Shown in pieces: positions 17,232-24,782 of a stretch of 35,547 bases of DNA. How positions within the stretch are numbered: position 1 is the stretch's first letter; each line of letters opens with the position of its first letter. Source of the DNA: Planctomycetota bacterium. Lineage in GTDB: Bacteria; Planctomycetota; JACOTG01. Under the pieces are notes generated by a model. It did not search any database. It was not told the origin of the DNA and saw only the letters and a program-made list of their open reading frames with translations. Location: the NCBI GenBank assembly GCA_016178505.1, contig JACOTG010000070.1, positions 1-35,547 of the forward strand, written 5' to 3'. Made by a program: the position numbers and the translations under genes.

Positions 17232-17474
17232 CTAGCAGCAACGGCGGCCGCGCGAAGAGCGGGTGCTCTTGCGACGCGTGGTCTTTCGTGCGGTCGACCG
17301 CCGAGTCGTCGTCTTGCGCCGCGACGTCTTCTTGCTCCGGCTCTTGGTCTTCTTGCTGGCCGAGGTCGAGCGGTTGAGACTCGAAGTGCTCGAGCCCCAG
17401 ATCGACGTTGTGCGTCTCCTGTTGATCGTGCGCCGCTTCGCCGAATTGCTGCCGGTCCTTTTGGTCGAGGCCAT
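17232..17474 (-). CDS. Histone H1-like basic DNA-binding protein
   Basis: 80 aa with 19 Arg and 10 Lys, 34 Ser/Thr and no Asp or Glu. The C-terminal half is made of short SRRKTTTRRSTARK-type repeats and ends RGRRCC. This composition is that of bacterial H1-like nucleoid proteins (similar in style to chlamydial Hc proteins), which bind DNA or RNA non-specifically through a disordered tail. ATG 17474 is fixed by AAGGAG 7 bases upstream; the frame runs open to 17645 without support. The terminal Cys pair is unusual and could allow disulfide-linked dimers. It converges with the TPR operon, with a hairpin terminator between. Confidence 0.75.
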   Translation of the reverse strand: MASTKRTGSNSAKRRTINRRRTTSIWGSSTSSLNRSTSASKKTKSRSKKTSRRKTTTRRSTARKTTRRKSTRSSRGRRCC

Positions 17475-17723
17475 CTGCGTCTCCTTAAAGTGACTTGCGG
17501 TGAATTCGTCCACCGCTCCATGCACGGCGAAGTCTCGCGGGGTGCCGACTTCCCGTGACGCTGGAGATTTCATCGGAAATTGCCGCGCAAGAGTTGACTG
17601 AAAAGACACACCACCGAGAGAACCCCGGTATCGGAAACGCGGCACAGCCGACCGAGAATGATCGCGGCATCATCGCCGAGCCGGATTCATGGGTCCGTGG
17701 ACGCTGATTTCCCCACGGGGATG

Positions 17724-17752
17724 TTGACATGAACGGGTGGAGGGAATACAGT
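17724..17752 (+). promoter_or_regulatory. Sigma70-type promoter reading into the AT-rich structured patch
   Basis: A perfect TTGACA (17724-17729), a 17-base spacer, TACAGT (17747-17752). There is no plus-strand protein gene downstream, so the transcript would be the AT-rich patch itself. Confidence 0.4.
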
Positions 17753-17758
17753 TGGCGC

Positions 17759-17963
17759 CGCGGTTGGACAAATCACGTTGCGGCGAGTCGCTTTTCAAGA
17801 TCTTGAGCTAACACCTGGGACAAAGAGTTCTTTGACTCTCTATCCATAAGCAGGCAAATAGCCAAGGTTGTGCGAAAGCACGTAAAACTCAATCCCACAT
17901 TATCTTCTTAGATATCCCCTTTAAAATCTCCTTTAAGTTACCCTTGGCTATTTCCTCTTCATT
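17759..17963 (+). ncRNA. Candidate structured small RNA or foreign AT-rich element
   Basis: The base composition changes sharply to AT-rich. A perfect 12-bp inverted repeat, AAATAGCCAAGG (17856-17867) and CCTTGGCTATTT (17942-17953), encloses a GNRA-type hairpin GTGC-GAAA-GCAC. Just before it lie AGAGT-TCTTTG-ACTCT and the palindrome TCAAGATCTTGA. A promoter-like -35/-10 pair ends 7 bases upstream. No Rfam family was recognised; a MITE-like remnant or a decayed horizontally acquired gene is equally possible. The boundaries are estimates. Confidence 0.3.
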
Positions 17964-18126
17964 CCTCCGCGCCGCTCCTCGCAACGCATGGCCGTAGCCC
18001 CGATGGCCGAATGATTCGACGAACTCGCGTCGATGGAATTCGCCTCGTTGAAGTCGTAGGAGGACGACTGCGTTTTCGATTTGGTCAGGCGTGGCGTGAA
18101 CCCGGCTCGATCTCCAGCCGCCCGGC

Positions 18127-20343
18127 TTAGCGGGGCTCGACCAGAGACCGGAATCGATCGTTGCTCTTCAACGCTGCAAAATCTCCTTCATTCGCCCATT
18201 CCGAGGGTCGTGGGTAACCGCAATTTGCTGCCTGTTCGAGTGCCCTGAGCGCGGACTCGGTGTCACCCTCGACGGCGAACGTGCGAGCGATCCAGTAGTG
18301 ACAGCGATCGGGAAAATGCCCGCCTTTCGCTGCGCGTTGAAAATCCTCGCGAGCTGAAGTGTAGTGTTTGAGAGCGTGATTCACGGTCCCGCGCTCGAAG
18401 TAGAGGCTCGGATCGTTGGGCTCTTTTCCGATGGCCTCGGAGTAGTGCCGCTGAGCCGCTTCCCATCTCCCCGCCATTCGATCTCGCGCGGCGCGCTCGC
18501 GCGGCGAGAGAGAGCCGCCATTCGCGGTGTCTTCGAGCTTGTCCGCGATCGTATACGGGCCGTTCGCCTGCATTGAGATGTTCACGAGTATGCCCGCGTA
18601 GGTCAGAAGCAGAAATCCGCTCCCGACTGCCGACTCGCAGCTGCTCGTGAAGCCATCTGCATCGCTTCGAAGAAATCCGACGTAACTTCCCAAGTGCTTG
18701 GCCACCGTGTCTGCAGTCGGAAGAAGCGCGGGATCCAGCGGCAGGTGACTTTCCTTTGCGAGCGGCCCGAGCATCGGGCCGATCGAATTCACCATGAACG
18801 CCGCGATCCGTGACAGGTCGACGAAATCCACCCATGATGCGTCGGCCGGAATCTTCCCGCGGACGGCTTTGAAACTCGTGTTTCCGAGGAGTCCCTCGTC
18901 GTTCGACTGGAATCGCGAAACCATCTGTTTCAGGGTCTGCACGCTCCCGCCGACGAAGAGGAAGTTGCCGGACACGCAAAGTGCCGGCGCGATGGGCACC
19001 ATGGCCGACGCCAAGTCGAGATACTGGATCGACACACCGTTGAACTCGAGGCGCTTCGCGTGGACTCCCAGTTTGTCGAATGGAATTGCATCGATGAATC
19101 GGGCGCATGACGTCGGATCCCGCAGCTTCACGGCCATTCCAAATTCGGGGATAGGTGAACCGCCCGCTGGCAACGCAAGAAACGTCGCCATTTCGCTCCC
19201 GAACGACGCCAGCAGATCTTCTCGCAACCGGAAACCAAGCAATTGTTCCACTTGTTGGATTTCGGCGATCGCACGCGCATGGGCGCTAGGATCGTTGTTC
19301 TTGATGATCTCGAGAAAGCCGTCGACTAGTGCTCGGAGATCGAGAGTATTCGAGTCGAAGAAAACGGCATCACGTGGGGCAAGCCGCGCCGTCGCGAGAC
19401 CATTCGGCGACATTGCACAAGACTTGATGAGTCCGCGTCGCTCACCTGGAGCGTGGACGTAAAACGTGTCGCGAATCAACTTGCCTTCCACCGACTCAGC
19501 GACTGCAAATGCTTGAACGAGATCGACTCCAAGCGCTTGAAGCGCCTTCATCACTTCCGCAGGAATCAAGTCGGCGAAACGCTGCCGCAACGCCTGGACG
19601 TTCACGAAGCCGAGGAAGGTCGTCGCAGGCGACTGCACTTTGCTCACGGCTGCTTGAAACAGCGGTGATGTCGACAGGTTCGGAGCCTTTGGATCCCGTG
19701 CCGTATCGATGATCTTCTCGAGGTACCCTCGATTGAGTGCACCGACGAATAGTGAATCGACGAACGTATAGCAGAGATCGATGTCCTTTCCCTGTAGTCC
19801 GATCCCAGGAACAGCGGTCGATCGAATCGTCTGTCCCTGGTACTGTCGCTCGACGATCTTCGGCGATCCAACACCGGATGCGCTTGCCATCATTCTCATG
19901 GCCTGATCTAGGAGTTGACGAGCGAGCGAGCTCGCCTTTTCGACGTTGCTCCGAACCTGGATTCCGATCGCGATGCCCCAGGAATCCGTGCCGTCCACTC
20001 CGACGCTGATCCCTACTTGACCGAGTTTGAGCTGAGCACACTCGTCCGCGGACACTTGGACGCGATCCAGGGTTTCCTTGTTCTGCCGCTCGATCGCGAC
20101 GACGATTTCCTTTAGAAACGTCTGCACTTCGGGTTCGCGCCACAGATCGAACAATGCAGTTTGGCCGTAGAGCTCATTGCTGCGCTCGAGATCCGGGAAC
20201 GACACGAACGCAAATGCGCCTGGCGGAATGACACTCTCGAAGCGTCTCGTTCTTGCGCCCGTTCCGTCGGCGCCGACATTGCTCGAGTTGAGCGTCGCTA
20301 TCAACGCGATCGCCGTCGCACCTCGAGTCCACTGACAAGCCAT
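18127..20343 (-). CDS. DUF3352-like exported protein with C-terminal TPR repeats
   Basis: 738 aa. A signal peptide (about 1-25) is followed by a long domain like DUF3352 (PPGAFAFVSFPDLERS near 45; FLFVGGSVQTLKQMVSRF near 430), seen in Planctomycetota and cyanobacteria and of unknown function. The last 120 residues are TPR-like (AAQRHYSEAIGKEPNDPSLYFERGTVNHAL region). The domain is probably periplasmic. Two ATGs compete: 20352 is only 1-2 bases after AAGGAGG, while 20343 is about 10 bases after it and is preferred. A -24/-12 promoter lies about 105 bases upstream, and the adjacent upstream gene is a sigma54 activator, so regulation by that protein is likely. The 3' side faces the 652-bp gap. 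Confidence 0.75.
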   Translation of the reverse strand: MACQWTRGATAIALIATLNSSNVGADGTGARTRRFESVIPPGAFAFVSFPDLERSNELYGQTALFDLWREPEVQTFLKEIVVAIERQNKETLDRVQVSADECAQLKLGQVGISVGVDGTDSWGIAIGIQVRSNVEKASSLARQLLDQAMRMMASASGVGSPKIVERQYQGQTIRSTAVPGIGLQGKDIDLCYTFVDSLFVGALNRGYLEKIIDTARDPKAPNLSTSPLFQAAVSKVQSPATTFLGFVNVQALRQRFADLIPAEVMKALQALGVDLVQAFAVAESVEGKLIRDTFYVHAPGERRGLIKSCAMSPNGLATARLAPRDAVFFDSNTLDLRALVDGFLEIIKNNDPSAHARAIAEIQQVEQLLGFRLREDLLASFGSEMATFLALPAGGSPIPEFGMAVKLRDPTSCARFIDAIPFDKLGVHAKRLEFNGVSIQYLDLASAMVPIAPALCVSGNFLFVGGSVQTLKQMVSRFQSNDEGLLGNTSFKAVRGKIPADASWVDFVDLSRIAAFMVNSIGPMLGPLAKESHLPLDPALLPTADTVAKHLGSYVGFLRSDADGFTSSCESAVGSGFLLLTYAGILVNISMQANGPYTIADKLEDTANGGSLSPRERAARDRMAGRWEAAQRHYSEAIGKEPNDPSLYFERGTVNHALKHYTSAREDFQRAAKGGHFPDRCHYWIARTFAVEGDTESALRALEQAANCGYPRPSEWANEGDFAALKSNDRFRSLVEPR

Positions 20344-20446
20344 TTTTGTCATTCCTCCTTGTCGCTCCGCTTCGGAAAGTTGCCGCGAGATTCGCATGGG
20401 CGGAGCGAACCGCGGGTGACGACCCACGTCCAGACCGGAGCCGTGC

Positions 20447-20461
20447 GCAATCGGCGTGCCG
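20447..20461 (-). promoter_or_regulatory. Sigma54 (-24/-12) promoter
   Basis: On the minus strand: CGGCACG-CCGA-TTGC, then G. It matches TGGCACG-N4-TTGCW at all positions except the first T and the last W, and the GG and GC are exactly 10 bases apart. Predicted start near 20437, about 95 bases before the DUF3352-like ATG. It also sits in a small palindrome ATCGGC-GT-GCCGAT, so a repressor site is an alternative. Confidence 0.65.
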
Positions 20462-20555
20462 ATGGGCTTGTCGGTTGTTTACGTAAGTTATTGTGGGACT
20501 ATGGGGTTCGGCTTGGCCGTTCGATCCGGAAGGATTCGACGTGAGCGGAATCTGC

Positions 20556-22244
20556 TCATCGAGCGGGTTTCGCCGGAGGCGACGACGACGACGGATTGGT
20601 TGGTCCGCGTGGCCCAAACGTGATTCGATGGCGCCGTATCTTGTCGTAGAGGGTACGACGTGAGATGCCGAGAGTTCTCGCCGCGTCCATCTTTCGCCAT
20701 TCGTTCGATTCGAGCGCTTCGACGATCGCAGCTCGTTCGATCTGTGCGAGTGTGCGGCCTCGAATCGCGGGCGCGGTCACCCGTGCTGAGTTCGGAACGA
20801 AAAACTCACGCCGGACCAGTTCTTCGTCGATTTCGGCCAGTGCGAGCGCTTCTAGCCGTCGTACTTCACTCTGAAGCTCCCTCACGTTTCCAGGCCATTC
20901 ATGGCGCTGAAGCACGTCGAGTGCACCTGGTGTGATCCGTCTTCGCGTTGAACCATTCTCGGCGGAGATGCGATCGAGAAAGAACTCGACCAGCAATGGA
21001 ATGTCGCCGGCTCGCTCACGAAGCGGCGGGACCACGACGACGAATCCCTTCAGCCGATAGTAGAGATCAGCGCGAAATCTTCCCGACGCGACGGCTGCCT
21101 CGAGGTCACGATTGGTCGCCGACAGGATTCGAACGTCGACGCGACGGCTTTCTGCTGAGCCGACTGGCCGAAGTTCGCCATTTTCCAGCACCCGGAGCAG
21201 TTTCGCCTGCATTGCCGGCTCCATTTCGACGACCTCATCGAGAAACAGCGTGCCTCGATCCGCCACCTCGAAGAGCCCGACCTTGTCGCGAACGGCACCG
21301 GTGAACGCCCCGCGAACGTGACCGAATAGTTCACTCTCGAGGAGAGCCGCGGGCATCGCGCCGCAGTTCAGCGACACAAACGGCCCACCACGCCGCGGCC
21401 CATTCTCGTGGAGAATGCGGGCGACGAGTTCCTTTCCGGTGCCGCTTTCACCAAGGATCACAACCGGAAGGTGAGTTTCAGTGATTCGATCAAGGAGTCG
21501 AAGGAGGCGACGCATCGCCGGCGACCTGCCAACCAGGCCGCCGTAAATGTGCCGCAAAGGCTCCTCAGGCAAATCAGCATCGCGGCGGAGAGAGGCCAAC
21601 TCCTCCTCTTGGCGGCGCACTCGCCCCTCGAGTTCTGCATTTGCGCGTTCGAGCGCTTCCCGCGCGTCTCGGGCTTCTTGAAGGAGGCGAGCATTCTCGA
21701 GCGCAATCGCTGCCTGATTCGAGAAGACCTCCAGCAGTCGCAAGTCGTCCACCGTAAACTTGCCGCGCTCGTATCGGTGATCGAGGTACAGGGTGCCGAT
21801 GATCCGGTCCTTTGCACGAACGGGAATGCACAGCACCGATCGAAGTTGAAGATCGCTCACACTGCTGAACGCAGACAGGCCTGCTTCAGTCGCGGCGTCG
21901 TCCGATAGAACGGGTTCTCCCGTATCGCGGACTTTCTGCGCGATCGAGTGGCTGATCTTGAAATCCGGGCGACGAACTTCTTCTCGATCGATGTTACGAG
22001 CGACGACGATTTCGTCGGTGCCGTCGCGGTGCAGGATCATGAAACCTCGTTCGGCTCGAGTGAGGTCGATGACGATGTCCATGATTCCATCGAGCAGGCG
22101 CTTCGTATCGAGCTCCGAATTGAGCCACTGATTGATCTCCTGCAGGCGCAGGAGCTTTCGCCACTCGCGCTCGGTGTCAACGTTGGCTTTCGGCGAGAAG
22201 ATTTCGGTGAGGCGCGGGAAACGCGTCGGTTTTGCCTTTTTCAC
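20556..22244 (-). CDS. Sigma54-dependent transcriptional activator: GAF, AAA+ and Fis-type HTH
   Basis: 562 aa from GTG 22244. A GAF domain (about 45-185) is followed by a coiled coil (about 186-222) and an AAA+ core (about 237-465) with Walker A GESGTGKE (265-272), the sigma54-contacting GAFTGA (312-317) and Walker B GTLFLDE (331-337). A Fis-type HTH (about 505-540, AARTLGISRRTLYDKI) ends it. There is no receiver domain, so activity is probably set by a ligand of the GAF domain or by a partner rather than by phosphorelay. No ATG occurs before residue 54 of this frame except at 22481-22484, which would overlap the divergent kinase gene; GTG 22244 has GAGAG 5 bases upstream and a promoter 40-70 bases away. 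It should activate the -24/-12 promoter just downstream. Confidence 0.9.
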   Translation of the reverse strand: MKKAKPTRFPRLTEIFSPKANVDTEREWRKLLRLQEINQWLNSELDTKRLLDGIMDIVIDLTRAERGFMILHRDGTDEIVVARNIDREEVRRPDFKISHSIAQKVRDTGEPVLSDDAATEAGLSAFSSVSDLQLRSVLCIPVRAKDRIIGTLYLDHRYERGKFTVDDLRLLEVFSNQAAIALENARLLQEARDAREALERANAELEGRVRRQEEELASLRRDADLPEEPLRHIYGGLVGRSPAMRRLLRLLDRITETHLPVVILGESGTGKELVARILHENGPRRGGPFVSLNCGAMPAALLESELFGHVRGAFTGAVRDKVGLFEVADRGTLFLDEVVEMEPAMQAKLLRVLENGELRPVGSAESRRVDVRILSATNRDLEAAVASGRFRADLYYRLKGFVVVVPPLRERAGDIPLLVEFFLDRISAENGSTRRRITPGALDVLQRHEWPGNVRELQSEVRRLEALALAEIDEELVRREFFVPNSARVTAPAIRGRTLAQIERAAIVEALESNEWRKMDAARTLGISRRTLYDKIRRHRITFGPRGPTNPSSSSPPAKPAR

Positions 22245-22286
22245 GATGCTCTCGATCGGGGATCGCGGGAGTCGATTCGCGGCGCG

Positions 22287-22315
22287 ATTGTAGCTGGTGC
22301 CGTGCGGCCGAGCAA
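22287..22315 (-). promoter_or_regulatory. Promoter candidate of the sigma54 activator gene
   Basis: On the minus strand TTGCTC (22315-22310), a 17-base spacer, TACAAT (22292-22287). It would start near 22280, about 36 bases before GTG 22244, which supports that start. Confidence 0.45.
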
Positions 22316-22327
22316 AGCGTGGCTCGC

Positions 22328-22356
22328 TTGAAAGGCTGCCATCGGAGTGATAGAAG
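22328..22356 (+). promoter_or_regulatory. Promoter candidate of the kinase gene
   Basis: TTGAAA (22328-22333), a 17-base spacer, TAGAAG (22351-22356). It would start near 22363, about 50 bases before ATG 22412. It is back-to-back with the activator promoter. Confidence 0.45.
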
Positions 22357-22411
22357 CGGCAGGAATCCCGCTTCAACCTCGAATCGCCAATATGCTGAAC
22401 TGTAGTTCGCG

Positions 22412-24607
22412 ATGACGGCGTCAGTTCAGTCGCCGACGCTGACGAACTCGGAGAAATCGTCCTTGGATCCCGACGACCCATCATTCGAGTCGAAAGACCG
22501 AGATAGAGATCGCCAAGTCGGCGGATATCGCATCGTTCGCGAAATTGGTCGAGGATCCATGGGAATCGTCTACGAGGCGACCGACGAGCAGGATCCTCGA
22601 AAGTCGAGCGTCGCTCTCAAAGTTCTCATCGGTTCGGCAAGCATCGAAGGCAAGGCCATACGGCGATTTCATCGCGAAGCGGAGACCTTGCAGCGGATGG
22701 GGCATCCCAACATCGTTCCCATCTTCCGAATCGGTGAAGAGCGCGGCACGCATTTCTACTCGATGCGCCTCGTCGACGGCGAGACGGTGGCCTCCCGTCT
22801 GCGCCGCGGTCCGATCGATCCGCGTCGCGCGGCGGGGATTGCCCTCGAGGCGGCTCGCGCACTCGGTTACGCCCATCGCCTGACCATCGTTCACCGCGAC
22901 ATCAAACCGGCAAACCTGATTCTCGACCGCAGTGGTGCGGTTCTGCTGACCGACTTCGGTCTTGCCACGCACGAACGAGCCGCGACAATCACGGATTCGG
23001 GAGCGCTCGTTGGTACGCCGATGTACATGAGCCCCGAGCAGGTCTCTGGCGTGCGAAACGACGTCGACGCGCGAAGTGACGTCTACAGCCTCGGCGCCAC
23101 GCTGTACGAGATGGTGACTGGCAGTCCGCCATTCAATTCCACGAGCGTCCAGAGCATCCTCCGCCAGATTGCAGAGACGGATCCCGTCCCGCCTCGACGG
23201 CGCAACGCGCAACTGCCGAGGGACCTCGAGACGATCATCTTGAAGGCGATGGAGAAATCACCGGCGGATCGATTCCAGACTGCCGATGACTTGTCCGCCG
23301 ATCTCGAGCGCTTCGTCGCTGGCACTCCGATCCGGGCACGTCGTCGCGGAGTCCACGTCAAGCTGTTGCGATCCGCTCGGCGGCGCCCCGGCGTCGCCGT
23401 CGCGATTGTTACGCTGGCGGTCTTACTCGCGGTCAGCGTTGGATGGATCGTGTCCGAAGCGAATCGACGACATCGTGAAATCGTCTTTCAGCAACTTCTC
23501 GCGGAGGCGGCAACGGCGGACGGATCCGGAGATTTCGCTCGCGCGGTACAGAAGCTCGACGAAGCGGTGCGACTCCGACCGATTGATCCGGCGCCACTTC
23601 TACGCCGCGCGAGCGTCTTGGCCCATGCCGACGACCCGGAGGGCGCCCGGCGCGATCTACACGCAGCGTCGAAACTCGCCGTACAGTCGGCGGAACCTTG
23701 GCTCGAGCTCGGCGACCTGGAGCGCCGACTCGGAAACGCGGACGGAGCAGTCGAGGACTACGAGGAGGCGAAGCGCCGGGAGCCGCGGTCGCCGGTACCG
23801 TGCCTCGCCCTTGCCGATTTGGTGTCTGCGGAGGGCGACCAGCGACGGGCAGCGGCCGAGCTCGAGATTGCGAAGGACTTGGCGCCAAATGATGCACGTG
23901 TCATTCAAGCGTGTGCCGCGTTCGAGATGAAGCGAGGGCGACGCGAAGAGGCCGAGCGGTACCTCAATTTGCTGCAGATTCTGAATCCGTTGGCGGCGGC
24001 TCCGGCGGGTCTCGGCGAAAAGGTCGTCGACAGTGCTCAGAAACAGCTTGCCGATCTGCGCGTGATTCCGGAGACGATCGCACGAACACCCGAGACGTTG
24101 CGCAAGACACCGGAAGCCGCGAGCACCTTCTTCGCGCGCATGCAGGCGAACTTCGCGCGTGCCGATGCTCACAAGCGAGTTGAAGATCTAACCGCGATGC
24201 TCGGCGAGAACACGGACGCGGCGTCTCTCCCCGCGCTTCGATTGCAGCGGGCGGTCGCATTCCGGGACGCCGGGGAATTCGATGCGGCCGCAACGGACTT
24301 CGTCCTTGCAATGCAGGGAGCCGCCGTCGACCCGGAACCATGGAGACTGCTTGCTCGCATGCATCTCGACGAGGTGAGCTGGACCAATCGCAACCTGAAG
24401 GACGCCCTTCGATTTGCTGAGCAAGCGGTGAAGATCGATCCGGGCTCGCCGGCGTGTCAGGAGACGATGGCAGACGCATGCCTTTCCGTCGAGCGCTTCG
24501 ACGACGCACGTCGGATACTCGATGACTTGATCGCGCGGGCGGCCGACGGTCCCGATCGAGAACGATTCGTCGTGAAACGAGCGCGCTGCGACCTGAAGCC
24601 TCGCTAG
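22412..24607 (+). CDS. Hanks-type Ser/Thr protein kinase with transmembrane helix and TPR domain
   Basis: 731 aa. Kinase domain about 39-303: Gly-rich loop GRGSMG (47-52), catalytic Lys70 (VALK), Glu89, HRDIKPAN (161-168), DFG (181-183), activation-segment end GTPMYMSPEQ (201-210). All catalytic residues are present, so it should be active. A transmembrane helix (about 327-347) leads to an outer C-terminal region of TPR repeats (about 355-730, AVQKLDEAVRLRPIDPAP). It is a PknB-like receptor kinase with TPRs in place of PASTA. The start has no strong Shine-Dalgarno. The gene precedes the GTPase-module genes on the same strand, 175 bp away, and is divergent from the sigma54 activator. Kinase control of that module is plausible but inferred. 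Confidence 0.92.
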   Translation: MTASVQSPTLTNSEKSSLDPDDPSFESKDRDRDRQVGGYRIVREIGRGSMGIVYEATDEQDPRKSSVALKVLIGSASIEGKAIRRFHREAETLQRMGHPNIVPIFRIGEERGTHFYSMRLVDGETVASRLRRGPIDPRRAAGIALEAARALGYAHRLTIVHRDIKPANLILDRSGAVLLTDFGLATHERAATITDSGALVGTPMYMSPEQVSGVRNDVDARSDVYSLGATLYEMVTGSPPFNSTSVQSILRQIAETDPVPPRRRNAQLPRDLETIILKAMEKSPADRFQTADDLSADLERFVAGTPIRARRRGVHVKLLRSARRRPGVAVAIVTLAVLLAVSVGWIVSEANRRHREIVFQQLLAEAATADGSGDFARAVQKLDEAVRLRPIDPAPLLRRASVLAHADDPEGARRDLHAASKLAVQSAEPWLELGDLERRLGNADGAVEDYEEAKRREPRSPVPCLALADLVSAEGDQRRAAAELEIAKDLAPNDARVIQACAAFEMKRGRREEAERYLNLLQILNPLAAAPAGLGEKVVDSAQKQLADLRVIPETIARTPETLRKTPEAASTFFARMQANFARADAHKRVEDLTAMLGENTDAASLPALRLQRAVAFRDAGEFDAAATDFVLAMQGAAVDPEPWRLLARMHLDEVSWTNRNLKDALRFAEQAVKIDPGSPACQETMADACLSVERFDDARRILDDLIARAADGPDRERFVVKRARCDLKPR

Positions 24608-24737
24608 TCTCACCCCGCTGCCTCGATACGGCGCGACACCTCAAGTCGTCTTGCTTCTCGATCCGATACCAGTGCGACTCCTGCTCCGCTCCAGACCGAT
24701 CCGGTACTTCACGAAACTCAGCTGAAAACTCGTTCGT

Positions 24738-24752
24738 CCGGCAAGTTGCCGG
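24738..24752. promoter_or_regulatory. Perfect inverted repeat, operator candidate
   Basis: CCGGCAA-G-TTGCCGG, two 7-base arms around one base, 30 bases before the PATAN/PQQ gene. It could be a dimeric regulator's operator or a short leader hairpin. Confidence 0.35.
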
Positions 24753-24782
24753 CACGCAAACCGAACAAAGGAGTGCCTTGCC

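Larger units (their letters stand above)
17475..18126. other. 652-bp gap without a convincing protein gene
   Basis: Upstream of the histone-like gene and downstream of the DUF3352-like gene. It contains a plus-strand promoter-like sequence (17724-17752) and an AT-rich, hairpin-rich patch (about 17790-17963). A minus-strand frame of about 75 codons without a start codon crosses from 18126 to 17890, and a 24-residue minus ORF lies at 17773-17847. None is supported as a gene. Nothing was recognised between 18000 and 18126. Confidence 0.5.
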
